Shown here piece by piece: positions 52,461 through 64,000 of a stretch of 64,000 nucleotides of DNA. Numbering within the stretch: position 1 is the first letter of the stretch; every line of letters begins with the position of its first letter. The stretch comes from Membranipora membranacea (taxonomy: Eukaryota; Bryozoa; Gymnolaemata; Cheilostomatida; Membraniporidae), in the NCBI GenBank assembly GCA_914767715.1, contig OU612075.1, positions 7,192,001-7,256,000 on the forward strand. The letters run 5' to 3'. A program made the position numbers and the translations under genes. The notes under the pieces are model-generated. The model ran no database searches. It saw only the letters and a list, made by a program, of their open reading frames with translations, and was not told where the DNA came from.

Positions 52461-52885
52461 GTATCTATGACAAGTCAAAATGGTTAGGAATAACAAGGTT
52501 TGAATTTTGATCAGATTCATTACACATAACACTAACCAATGAACTAAAGGTTTAGTTCATTGCACTACCCATCAACCATCAAGGGTAAGAGGACTGTAGA
52601 GCTGCATCAGAAAGCTGTGAAGTTTGGAAACCAATGCACAGCAATAAAGACAATTCATCAAGCTTCCCCAAAATAGACATGCCATCTTTACTCGGTGCCA
52701 TGTTACATTAAAAGTTTTATTTGCTCTGTGTAACAATTTCATTCTCAGAAGTTACAGTGAGTGTTAAAAGCTGCAAGCAAAGTATGCCAGAAAACAGAGA
52801 AGAAAAATGTCATTTTATATCAATTTTTAAGTTTAGGAATTATTTTTACAATTGTGTGCACAAAGAATCTACACTACTAACGTTC
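52461..52885 (+). pseudogene. partial duplicate of ATP1B-B last exon and 3' UTR
   Basis: GACAAGTCAAAATGGTTAGG and ACAAGGTTTGAA match the end of ATP1B-B exon 8 (GACGAGTCGAAATGGCTTGG, ACACGGTTTGAA). Its 3' UTR continues to match: GACTGTAGAGCTG, CAGAAAGCTGTG, GACAATTCA, AAAAATGTCATTT and CAAAGAATC. An acceptor-like ttttag precedes it, but the 5' part of the exon is missing and the frame stops at TTTTGA. A mini-palindrome interrupts it at 52538-52561. Confidence 0.82.
52538..52561. mobile_element. mini-palindrome (type II), 24 bp, inside the ATP1B-B duplicate
   Basis: AATGAACTAAAGG...TTTAGTTCATT is flanked by ACACTAACC (52529-52537) and GCACTACCC (52562-52570), seven of nine identical. The parental 3' UTR at about 49540-49600 has no such palindrome. 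Confidence 0.65.
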
Positions 52886-54155
52886 CACAAAAAAAAGGTA
52901 GGCTAATCTATTGCAACAAAATAAATGCCTGTAATATTTTTAAGTACTGTTTTATATTCATGAACAACAAAAACTTTGCAGGGCAAAACTAAAAGCGCTG
53001 ATACCTATAATTGGCTATATACGCTCAGAATGAAGCAGAGCTCATTCATTCAAAATTATCGCGACCACACAGACAGAAAAATATATATTTGATTGATAGG
53101 TGAGATAAACATGGGTTAGCAAAGAGGATAAAACCCCTCAACAGTTCAGGCACAACAATAACAGAATCATACCACCATACGGAGTGGTAAAGGTCTGATC
53201 AATAAAATACCCAGGCACTTTTATCTTGTAAACTATGACATTTTAGCGCCTGGTTATTCTAAGTAATAAGACCCATACTTAAAAAAGAGGGCTCAAAAAC
53301 AAGTTCCTGCTCAAACAGACGAGTCAATATATCCAAAACTTGTACGCCACAAGTTGTTAGCAAAGTAGAACCTCTACTTTTCGGAAAACTCACTTTCTCT
53401 CAGATAAAATTCCTTTCCTTTTTGAGTGACACTAAAACTAGGAAAATCGCATCCTCTAGTTTGCATCCAAACATTCTAACTTACACCTTCAAGCCCAAAA
53501 TATTATGCTCTAACAGCAATCAGACTCGAGGGCAAGTTATTCACAATTAGTGTCAGCATCTTAACAGAGCAAAACTCATACTATAATGTAATGTTCGCAG
53601 TCATACAGAAGTCCATGCAAACATACTGGTACGCCTCCACATAGACAACAACCTATGAAACATCAGACGCTTTTGAAGTGAATAAAAATCGCCTTGTTGC
53701 AACGTAGATGTAGCGATGTTGACACAATGTCGTCTAAACGACGGTGCAACAACGTAGATGAAATGATGTTTCCACAATGTTATCTAAACGACTTTGCAAC
53801 AACTTATACTTGTTGACTTATGTGGGACAGAACCGGCAGAGTCAGGCAGACAGGGAGATAGAGGGCACACGGTCAGGCAGTCTAGTATCACCGGCAGCGG
53901 GCGACATAACGTCGTCAGCATTCGTTGAAAAAACAGCTTGACACTCATATGAAGAAAATTTTCAGCCACATATTCTCTCAGTCATCAACAGAACGGCAGA
54001 AGTAAACAGACAATGTCAGTCATACATTTCTCGCAGATTCACAGCATCGCAGCAAAGTTCTCTCTCCCCGACCCACACACAGCGTAGTAAAGACTTTCGC
54101 CGCATTGAGTAGCCGCTAACAATCTCAGAGAAGGCGGGCGGCCGAGAGGGAGAGA
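52886..54155. other. 3' flank of importin alpha
   Basis: No exon seen. A ~56-bp tandem duplication (about 53697-53812) repeats AACGTAGATG and ACAATGT...TCTAAACGAC. The 3' UTR of the minus-strand importin gene lies at the right end; no clear poly(A) signal was assigned. Confidence 0.5.
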
Positions 54156-57100
54156 TCAGAAGTTAAACCCTGTGTCCTGCGGTCCGGTCGCGGCCGGGCC
54201 AAACTGGAACCCTCCATCTGTCTTCTCAGGTTCTAATGAAGGATCCTCCTCGTCCTACAACACAATATTTACGTAGTGGGTATTTGCGGAGTGAATGCTT
54301 ACGGAGTGAATATTTGCGGAGTTAATATTTGAAATCAATGGTTATTTGTATTCATTGGAGTCATCATGCTTGTGTTTAATCACCAGTGATTTCAAAAGTA
54401 TGGTAAATAAATGCCAGCTATGAATGAGTCAACCCTATCATAAGACAGTTCAGTCCCCAAATTCAGCAACAACAGCCTAAATCAATAGATTAACAAAATA
54501 TAATTATAATAATACGAAAATTATAAGAATTTGATCACACTAAAAAAGTATGCACTTACATCTCCAGAGAAGTAGGTATCGATGATACTGAAGGCCATCC
54601 TGTATATATCCTGGTTATCGTGACTCTGTAGAGCCTCAATCTTATCTAGGCCTCCACACTCCTCTATCATACCACCTACTGTCTCACTTTCTTCACCAGC
54701 TAATCTCAGTATATTATTCAAACCATCCAATACAACCTGCACTATCTGTCAATGAATGAGTCATAGATTGTGACTGCTTACAAATGTGGTAATACAATAA
54801 TCCACTTCGAAAAGTACACTCTATACCCGTCCGCTTTGGTGAAGCCATTTGATATTACATATAGGTACATTAGCTATTTTAAATGCAAACAACTATGAAA
54901 GTGGTGTTTATCTTAAATGTCAAACCGTCAATATTAGTGACTTCACAAAACGGCACTAATTTGGAATTGTCTGCTCTTTGACGCAAGACCTCAGTGAGTG
55001 CACAACTCCAAATTGTTTATTTAGGTACCGATACTCAATTGGCAATAGACTATTGCTAGCTTGTCACTATGTGTTGTACATCTCAAACTGTTCTACTAAA
55101 CCACCAATCATCAAACCAATATGATGGTAATTCAAATAATCGCTTTTTTAACAAAATAACAAGTTTTTTCCATTTTATTGTTTCGGATGCAAAGCTTTTT
55201 CTGTGAGTGGATGAGACATAATTATTCTAACAATAGTGCATACCTGTGAGTCTTTGACAGAGAGCATATTACAGAACGGAGGGATAACTCCCTGCTCTAC
55301 TATATATGAAACTTGTTCTTTACTTCCGCTGATGGCAAGATTACTGATGGCCCAGGCAGCTTCTTTTTGTGTTTGGAAATCACTCTGCAACAAGTATGGT
55401 ACATCAATCAATGTAATGACCTGTTATAAACATTTCCGCACAAAAATACTGGATATTAGAGTGAATACTATCATTTGGAAATTCAACCTTTTTTGTCTGG
55501 CATGTCTTTTTATATCCCCAGTAGGATTCAGAGGCACAAAAACCATAATTATCGGACATTTGGATGCTCTGTATAATTTCTTGGTTTCTTACCGCATGCA
55601 AAAAGAAATTCATCTTAATAATTCTTTGAAACAATCATAATTTTAGTCAATCAAGTCTAAACCTTCATTACAATTTTTAGCTTTTAACAAGTTTAGCTCA
55701 AGTGCTGAAACTTTGGTTTGCTGTGTAAGGTATTCAATCATCGACAAATGATAGCCATGAGTGGAGCAGTCCTCACTTAAGCTACAGTCACTATCGCAAT
55801 AGTAACTGCAGTAAGTAGAGATAGAGAGTTGCCTACCTTTGACAGATGGTGTATGACCAGTGGTATCAGGTTGTTATCTATAACTAACTGTACTTGTTCG
55901 CGGCTGCCCGCTGTTATATTACTGAGGAACCAGACGGCCTCCTTGTTTATTTTCTCCTTATGATGGGTCAGTAGTGTAGGGAAATGTTGTAGAGCTGCAC
56001 AGTTGAGTACGTGCTGTGTCTGATCGTCTGTACCTGTCACTATGTTACCTACTGCCCTCAAAGCTGCTGTCTGTAATTTGAATAAGAGACATGTTGGTTT
56101 TATGGTGTGAGAACTGCCAGTAATTGTGCCTTTCATCTAACAGCGAGCTTATTCAGCTCATTTAATCCATAACTGCAACATCGCACATCAATTGCCTCTG
56201 TGATGAGGGGAGTTGTTTGCAAGGAGTAAACATAATAAGCGGTAATGAAGCAATTTTCAGAGTCAGAGCTTTATATCTGGTGGCAGTCTGAAGAGTTGGA
56301 CGCTATGAGTGAGGTGGCGTATGATATGAGGGTGAGCTAGAACAAGTATAATGATAGATAGGATGTAGGAATAGACAGTCCTATCAGTTGTCCCTCCCTG
56401 GTGGGCTCTGACTGACACATTTGTAGGGGATTGTTTTCTGAAGTATTAAAGGGGAAATAACTCCTTTTCCTGATCTATTGATTTGAATCAAAGAAACCAC
56501 AAAATTGTGTTGAATCTCAATTCATAGCTCGAGCCACAAAAAGGCCTAATTTTGAGGAAGCGATTTTGTCAGTCAGAAATCCACCGCACTAGGGATGGTC
56601 TCATAGGTCATGCTACAGTAGATACGGACTGTACGGTGAACGATTTAGCAATGTATGAACATGAAAACCAGCTGTTACAGAACTTACATGCAGCTTTGTT
56701 AAAATTTTGAAAATCGTAGGCGAAAGGTCCTTGAAACGGAACAAAATGTGCAAACTGAATCAAGAACAAACCTATATAAACAGCGTATAAATTTAACACT
56801 AATTCTAAGCCATAACAAAATACAAGTACTAGTAGTGTTCCAAGCAAAAAACAGGCCCCAAAGCAAAAAAACAGGTTCCAAGGCAAAAACTAACAAGCAT
56901 CGTAAATGATATGAAGAGTGTGATACAATTCAAGGACACTGCAAGAGTAGAGTTGGGATGGTCTTGCCGTGGAGGATTAAAGAACCGGTGTGAAAGTATT
57001 TTAGTGCTATGTATGAATGTGAGTGATTGAGAATGTAGTGATTGAAGCAAAGTTAAGAAGTACTATGTACTATTGAAGCATATGAGTGCACTCAATGGTG

Positions 57101-60100
57101 GAGCATTTCAAAACTGAGGGAAACAAGAAAAATTGAAATTCTGCCTAATAAAGGCATCTGAACGTTCACATACGAAGCAAACACCTTATGGTTCTCACTG
57201 ATTCACATCGAAAACAAATCATAACGAATGTTAATGATATTATTAACGAAGCTGGAGTTACAGCCGAGTGTATAAGCTCTGTTGCAGAAATGACAGGAGG
57301 CGAATCTCAGGCTGACTACTAGGTGATATATCTACTAACCTGTACTTTTACTTCAGGAGATGCGAGTAGAGCCACTAGCCTTGGGACTACTTGTGAATCA
57401 ATCACCAACTGAATGTACTGGTTACCTGCATCCGTGAGATACGAAAGTGCCCATACTGTGTCTACCAATATCTGAAAAAAAGAACCGAGGATTAATAACT
57501 AGTTTACTTTTTAAACTTGAACTGTACCACAGTGCAATGCGTTTGTATACTTTCAAGAGCGGGCAATCCTCGCAAATAAAATTATGGGAATGAATCTAGC
57601 TAGACTGAAGTATTTTTGACACTAGTGATGAGAACAGGATGGTGGGTGTGATCAAATCCTTGAGAAAAAGCATTACCAAGTGGTTCATCTTCATCAATTC
57701 AGATGCGATCGCATTTTTGTGGTCACCCCTCTCAAAAATTGACTCGCAGCCAGATGTTTCTCTTTTCAAACTGGTTAATCGGTTGGCCAACCATCAAGAT
57801 GATGTGACATCAGAGACTATAGATAGATCTATAGTCTCTGGTGAGCATCAAATGCATCCCGCCAAAAACTAAGTTCCTCATTGGCTGCTTGCCTATGTAG
57901 AACACTAAACATGAAGCAGTTTGAACATGTGCGATCAATCAGTTCAGGTTATCTTTACACTGTAGCATTCGGATTAATCCAAATATGCTCGAGTTTCCAA
58001 ACTGAAAAGTCACCCCATCCGCATTAGGAAAAAGTTAGCTTCTATAGGCAAGATGTAAACAGGTCATTAGGCCCACGTCTTCCTGGCACTACAGTGCGGA
58101 GAGACTCGTATCACAGAGTTGATCTGCAAGCAGTTGGTCAGAACTAGCAGTTAGAAGTATCACAGGTTCACAGTATCACTCATTTTCAACTATATTGGCA
58201 TGTATTACATTCATTCATTCAGCAAGAAAAAGGGGAGAGAAGGTGCCACTGACTTACATTGGTATCGGTATGGTTGATAAGTGTACACAGTGCAGGTAGT
58301 AGTCTCTGCACCGTCTCAATGGGCGGAGGTGGCTCTTTGTTTCTGCACAAATTAACTATCACCCATGTGACGTTACGCAGAAAGGTCATCGGTATGTCAT
58401 CGCTGATAAACTTCAACAACGGATCGACAACTCCCAACTGTATGACATAGTCTCTGCATTGTGGACCATCACCTGGATAGAAAAAAAAAACAGTATCAGG
58501 TTGTAAGTTTGCCAATGAGATCAAAGTTTATAAACATACAACGGTTTGGTCATATCGTGCATGCAAGTCATAACAAAAAAGGGGTTGTAGATGAGAGGCA
58601 TAGAGTTCATATTGGGGCCTTTTATGATTTCCTGACATGATCTACACAATCTGATAAGTATTACTTGCAAAACACAGTTAAGTTCTGTATCCGCCAGCTG
58701 CTCAGCATCATAAACTCTGATGCAATGTGTACAGTAGTACACAATGCATCAGAATAACTGTTGTACAAAAAATGGAACTAAGGAAGAATACATCAGTATT
58801 GGCTGTATGATAATACTTTACAATGGTTACTCAACCATTACCAGCTACCTAGCCGCCCTCAAAATACTACCAACAGAATGGGTGATGCTGTGCAGCTGGC
58901 GTGGATACAGCTATATGTTTTGCAAGTCATAATATATGAGTTGCAAATTCCTTGCCACTGTATCCACTATCTTTTCACTCGCTACATGCCAAATGGCTAC
59001 CAGCATTTCATTGTGGTTTCGCAACCTTGCTTTGATTTATGGCCCATCAACCGCAGCATGGCATGTTTTTATCTATCTACATCGCACCATTGAACAATGA
59101 CTGCGGACAATGACCGAGTGTTTTACTACCAATTGGTCTGGGTATCCCTTCCCTATTGTCTAAGGCCTTACTATTTTTATACTGAGGGTGAGTTATGAAT
59201 ATATATAAAGCATAACAAACAATACATATATTGGAGATGATTCATCAATGATATCCTATGAGTGAGATCATAACAATATATGCTGATATTATCATCCCAG
59301 TTCTCACTATATTACTCACACCAATCTATCATCTTTTCCCCTGAATGTTCTAGACCTAGTGATGAATCATATTTGCATATAGGGTTAATAGTACATACGA
59401 TTTAGTCTCCTTATAACTATAAGTTACTATGGATAGGACATAATTACATTTTGATGAAGATTAATCAATGATAATTTTGGCTGCCGCTGCTGCTTTCACT
59501 CACCTATAATGTTTCCTAGAGCCCATACAGCCTGTTCACAAACGTTCTGATGGGGAGAGTATAAAAGACGTAGGAATAGGGCCACCGCCCCGCACTCTAC
59601 CACTGCTCGTGTCTGCTCTGAGGTCCCTGAGGCTATGTTGGTTAGGGCCCATGCTGCTTCAAACTGAAGACTAGAACTGTAAGGAAAGCGATATGCAGGA
59701 ATGAATTAATCGAAAAAGGTCACATATCAACAGAAACCTATCTCAGTAGGCCTTTGTTGCAGACCTATTCAAAGCCCTGAGGACTGCTTTTACCATACTG
59801 ATACACCAACTAGTTCATCACAAGACTCTTTTTTTTATCAGATCTGTGTTGTGGTGTGTGCTGGATTAGTCTTTATTATCTCAAAGGCCTCTTTTTTTGA
59901 TTTGGCAAGAGAAAAAAAAGGGGCTTTTGAGATATCGCTATACTGGATATGATTGACCTAGTATTTCCATAGTCTAAGTTCTAATCACTCAACTTATATG
60001 TTGTCACTCTGTCATCATGTCTTTATCATGATCTCATCAAAGCAAAACAAAACTGCACAAGTTCATTGATCAAATAAGTAGCATCTGAATGGGGGCAACA

Positions 60101-62039
60101 TCTTGTGCTCTTTGATTCACAGCAAGCAGCAGCAGACATATATCATTATTGATAATAACTATAACACAACCATTATCAGGTTGTTTCGTTCACAATAATA
60201 AAGGATCACACAAAGGTGCAATTATGTCCACTAATTCCCTTACAATATTGTAAGCATACCAACTAAAATAGGTCTGTATGCACACAGGGAAGTTAGTCCT
60301 TACAGCCCAGCATATTTGTATTACAATATCAATATATACAGGCCTACATTAGCCTAGACTTCCTAGTAGATTGTCAACAACTTAAATAAACAAATCCATT
60401 TGACTTTTCAAAGTTATAACCGCCGAGTCAAAAAATCCTAGTTGATAGTTCTAAGCTGATATTACAATGAATCACAAGATGACCCAGATTGAACCCATAA
60501 CAACTTAGTTCCTAATGTGTCTGGTTAACCATCAGCACTACACTTAATAAACCACACAGTAAATAAAAGTTCACTGTACCATCAATGCTGCAGTGTTAAT
60601 CTCAACTACTTCCCCGAGAGTGACTCGAACTTGTGCTAGGTATCAATTCGTTATTCACTTTGGCTGAGTCAATTCAAGGTTGCTCGATTCACAGTCAACC
60701 ACTTCTTTCTCCCCTCGTCTAGTTGAATGGCTGTACTTACTTGTCATCTCGCTCTAGACAGTGAACAAGGATAGGTAATATACCAGACTCAATAAGCTCA
60801 TCAATCGGGGGATTTCTGTCACTGGATAATAATTTCCTAAAAGAAGAAATTCAGCATAAGTTTACCAACTACAGGAATGAGCTAAGGATTACAGTGGACT
60901 TTCCAAGCACACTATAGTTCACTGGAGCGCTCCTTTATGATAGTAAAGCCCCACCAAAATCTACATATGACCCAAACTTTAATCTACGAGTGGAACACTC
61001 TGACTAGATAACGCTCCTATCATTTCATTTGTGATTTGACATTCTACTGATAGCAACGTATCTTGATATCTTTGTTGATAGCCTGTTTCAAGTTTGCATC
61101 ATAACATTCAAAACAAATCTAGTCTGCTAAATGTTTGCCCTAGTTCGCAACTGAAACTAACCACTTTAGTAGTAGGCACGGCACAACTAGGCATATGTGC
61201 AAGAGGGTTGAAATATGAGCACAACTCCTACCATATGCTGCTAGTGACATAGTCAACCACAGCATGTCAAACAGAATGACACCATATTATTCTTACCTTG
61301 CACTTTGTACAGCAGCGAGTTGAACTTCGGGATCGTTACTGGAAGCATTTACCACAATGTCAGATAACTGGGGCTTATCTCCCGAATCGTCAACTTCATC
61401 CAGATCTTCGGCTGCTGGTACATTTCTTCTTTTGTTCAAGTGCTCATCTCTCTTGTTCTTTCTCAGCTCGACGCTAGTGATGGCTCTTTGTTGGCGTGAA
61501 GTCTACACAAGTAAAAACAGTATACAAAGACTGTGTGATACACCACTGATGGTAGCGTCATAACATGATGAATAATTTGCAGTTTAAGAAGGATCCAAAG
61601 TTGCACTGGGTGAGGAACACACAAATTTGGTTTCCTTCTTGAAAGGCAGTACAGTAAAGCAACTTAGATACACAAACAAAGATACTATTAATCAATAGAT
61701 GAAGTTTGCTGTCGAGGGTAAACAGTTTCATGGTTCTCATCGGAGCTTCATGCACACAATCGGAATTCCCAGTTAATTAATTATAAATCAAATTCGCTGT
61801 ACGCTCATGTTTAATAGAAGACAATTAGGCATAGGCCTATGGTGAAAAACAGTGGCGCCAGGGTTCAGGTAAGTGACTTTCAATTATTAATACTGAAGAA
61901 TCAGATTTAATACAATCAACTTTTATCGATTAAGTAAAAGGGAACCACTTATATAAGCCTCAACGAAAATTCTACTTACGTTTACATCTTTGCCTTGGTT
62001 TTTGAAAAACGCGCTTCGATCTTTAGGATCAGCCATCAT
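54156..62039 (-). CDS. KPNA3/4: importin subunit alpha (KPNA3/KPNA4 type), ten coding exons
   Basis: Exons complement(join(54156..54254, 54560..54745, 55244..55384, 55837..56070, 57340..57471, 58258..58472, 59504..59676, 60741..60836, 61297..61502, 61980..62039)) give 513 residues; all introns are GT-AG. The protein bridges classical NLS cargo and importin beta for nuclear import. The importin-beta-binding domain in exon 2 reads [17 protein letters not shown]. The Armadillo array shows the NLS-groove Trp/Asn pairs in [51 protein letters not shown] and [10 protein letters not shown]. The C-terminus has [11 protein letters not shown], then an acidic [10 protein letters not shown] and the typical ...FNF end. 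[12 protein letters not shown] and the C-terminal region fit the KPNA3/KPNA4 subfamily better than KPNA1/5/6 or KPNA2. Two adjacent ATGs give start ambiguity (62039 or 62036). No damage seen. Confidence 0.95.
57812..57839. mobile_element. mini-palindrome (type I), 28 bp
   Basis: It starts AGAGACTATAGAT and ends ATCTATAGTCTCT. Flanks TGTGACATC and GGTGAGCATC are imperfectly repeated. It lies in importin intron 5. Confidence 0.55.
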
Positions 62040-63486
62040 AACTTTGAGTTTCCAAGTTCAATCTAAAATTTGAAACTAACATTTATTTACAGTGAACAGC
62101 TTATAACATAAACAACACTCAGCAACAATATCCAAGAAGTATGTTTATTATCCTTTTTTAAGCAGGTAAACAAATAGTAATAAATAATTAATTAATATTG
62201 CCTGCCTATTTGTCACATATATATATCAAGGAGTGAAAGAATGAAAAGACCAATCACTTTTAGGCCTACTACCTATTCTATGGAATTGCATGCTTGATGA
62301 CTGAAGGGGGGATCACAGTCAATGAATCAGAATCAACAAGGCTTCTTCTTTCTTTACAACAACAACATGCACACACACTACTAGTACCTACCTACAGAAA
62401 GGACACTAGTCACTAGTGACTAGCTAGAATGACTTAGTTAGGGCTTTGAATAAGCTTTTAATTAACATTATTTTACTAGCAGACAGTGAGACTGTACATC
62501 GACCACTACTAATTGAACTTAACAACAAATGCTCATGGAAATATTCTTGTCGCTACTGTTACTGTAAGTCAGTTGAGTGAGTTTAACTCAACCAACTGAC
62601 CTGTTGTTGTTGGCTGATCTCCCCCTGGCCCCCTTGCTAAAATTAACTATCACTATTTACAAAAACTGACCCAGATATTCAACTTTCTTACTTGATATAT
62701 GATGAACACTAGTTTCAGGGTTCGAAGTTTTAGTAAGGGTCTGTTGTAACTGTAATTGCCTATTGTATCCAAAGTAAAGAATCCTTTCCCTTTCAAAAGA
62801 GAAAACAATGTGCCCTGCTGAAGAAGAAACTGATTTGCGCATGCGCGACTTTTAGGGAAATTTGGTTTCCACTTATGTGATTGGATCATATATTTTGTTA
62901 AATATGCTCTGATTTGTCATTGTTATTATTGCAATCCAATCAAGCGCCATATAACAAACTAGAGGAGGTGGCAGTTTTGAAAGGAAACTAACATTGCTTG
63001 TGAAATTCTTTTTTTCTCTTCTTTTTTCACAGAGTAAGTATTACTTGTAAGACTTAAGAAGAGTAGTGGATATGCAGGCTGAGTTGAATAAGCCCAGTTT
63101 TTCAGGGGTATATATTTATATCAAATAAGCATTGCAGCATATGTATTTGATCAATAATCCTCCATCTCAACTGTGGACTGGTAATCATCATCATTCACAA
63201 CTCATTCATCAAGTCATTCAATCAATCCACTCCTACTGTTGGCATACTGAACTTTGTGCCAGTCTAGTGGTGGAGCACTCAACCACTATATTAGCACATA
63301 CTGCAGTAGGTCTTTGCTGTCAAGCACATACTGCCAAACCTATTTTTTTTGTGCCCATACTTCTAATTGATCATGACATGTAAGCTTGATCCATGTATGT
63401 ATGTATGATTAATTGTAAAGATTCAAAATACAACTATATATTATATAAAGTTTTAATTTATAATAGGATCACCAGAAGCAGAAGTG
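62040..63486. promoter_or_regulatory. shared upstream region of KPNA and EBPL
   Basis: This interval separates two divergent genes, so it should contain both promoters. It holds a palindromic stretch near 62404-62421 (CACTAGTCACTAGTG), an inverted repeat near 62570-62605 and the NRF1-type site at 62836. An acceptor-like site (ttataatag at 63458-63466) suggests that EBPL has a 5'-UTR intron. Confidence 0.5.
62836..62847. promoter_or_regulatory. NRF1-type binding site
   Basis: TGCGCATGCGCG is a full match to the palindromic NRF1 consensus YGCGCAYGCGCR. It stands out in AT-rich, CpG-poor DNA and lies between the divergent importin alpha and EBPL genes. NRF1 sites are typical of housekeeping and bidirectional promoters in animals. 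Confidence 0.7.
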
Positions 63487-63645
63487 ATGGAGTTCAATGA
63501 TGAGATGTTGATTTCACTATCTGTGGCATTCTGTCAGTTTGTTAGCGCGATACTTATAACTTACCTGATAGCTCGTCAGCACAGCCGTGGGACGATACTG
63601 ACAATACTCTGGCTCACGTATGACCTCATCACCCATGTGACCTTG
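63487..63645 (+). CDS. EBPL: EBPL-like (EXPERA/EBP family) protein, first coding exon, gene continues past window
   Basis: ATG at 63487 opens 53 codons, ending at a phase-0 donor (CCTTG|GTATGT). The segment starts with a hydrophobic helix (VAFCQFVSAILITYLIA), then ILWLTYDLITHVTL. The latter resembles the WLCYDALVHFALEG region of EBP-like proteins, with the conserved Y-D-x-x-x-H. EBP family members are multi-pass ER proteins; EBP is a sterol delta8-delta7 isomerase, while EBPL has no established isomerase activity. The remaining exons are not found before 64000. Called from 53 residues only; EBP proper or another EXPERA protein remains possible. Confidence 0.6.
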
Positions 63646-64000
63646 GTATGTAACAAAGTTTTTATCAAATTTAAAAGTTCAGTCAAACATAGCCTGTCTT
63701 GATAAGCTTTGTTTTCGGGGGCAACCCACCACAACAAAGCTTGTCAAAACAGGGTAATTCAAACCATCCAAAGCTAATGCTGAGTATAATGCTGATTTCA
63801 CATCAGTTGATATATGCGATTATACAGATTCATGCTGGTGGCTCATTATAACTCATCAAGATTCAAGTATAGCCCTTATTGGCAATCACCAGTTTTCAAG
63901 CCGAGTTTTCCAGCCAAGTGACTAAAAAAATTGCAAATAAAATTAATTGTGCTATAGTGATGCTCCACCCACACAATTTTGTCCATGATGGGAGCCAGAC
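63646..64000. other. start of EBPL intron 1, nothing recognised
   Basis: This is sequence after the exon 1 donor. I find no second exon before the window ends. Confidence 0.5.

Noticed and set aside
62404-62421. A further mini-palindrome at CACTAGTCACTAGTG
   Set aside because: It has different ends and no direct repeat in the flanks.

Overview
The window is intron-rich, AT-rich animal nuclear DNA with short exons and GT-AG introns. It is crowded with small inverted-repeat transposons, tRNA-derived SINEs, minisatellites and long triplet repeats. The gene content (LRR-TIR Toll-like receptors, Na+/K+-ATPase beta subunits, an importin alpha, an EBP-like protein) points to an invertebrate, probably a marine bilaterian. 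I cannot resolve the phylum from the sequence.

Layout. (1) 1.9-15.2 kb: two paralogous Toll-like receptor genes in convergent orientation. TLR-1 (+, 1904-6272) and TLR-2 (-, 15236-9408) share the same four-exon coding structure: one large ectodomain/TM exon, with the TIR domain split by three introns at identical phases. A decayed third copy of TIR exon 3 lies at 17.9 kb. TLR-2 intron 2 carries a dead non-LTR reverse transcriptase that is itself split by an inverted-repeat element. (2) 15.2-24.1 kb: a gene-poor interval of tandem repeats and MITEs. (3) 24.1-49.5 kb: two tandem eight-exon Na+/K+-ATPase beta genes, ATP1B-A (24127-39612) and ATP1B-B (42016-49533), with matching intron phases. 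ATP1B-A introns hold two fossil copies of exon 5, an array of extra exon-4 acceptor sites and a minisatellite of exon-7-donor-like units. A 3'-end duplicate of ATP1B-B lies at 52.5 kb. (4) 54.2-62.0 kb: a complete ten-exon importin alpha (KPNA3/4 type) on the minus strand. It diverges from the first coding exon of an EBPL-like gene (63487, runs off the window), with a perfect NRF1-type site between them.

How the genes relate: the TLR pair is a local innate-immunity cluster, the ATP1B pair is a local duplication of an ion-pump subunit, and KPNA/EBPL look like housekeeping genes with a shared regulatory interval. I see no functional link between these blocks.

The most unusual signal is a set of very small palindromic insertions (16 to about 40 bp). 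Their ends read AGAGAC/ATAGAC or AATGAACT, and most are flanked by direct repeats of about 8-10 bp. One lies inside a TTAA-flanked element whose second copy in this window preserves the empty site. Other mobile families visible here: a TTAA-flanked element (2 copies), a CAGGGCCGTAG-ended MITE (6 copies, one inserted at the TLR-1 stop codon), a ~124-bp fold-back with 8-bp target duplications, and two SINE families.
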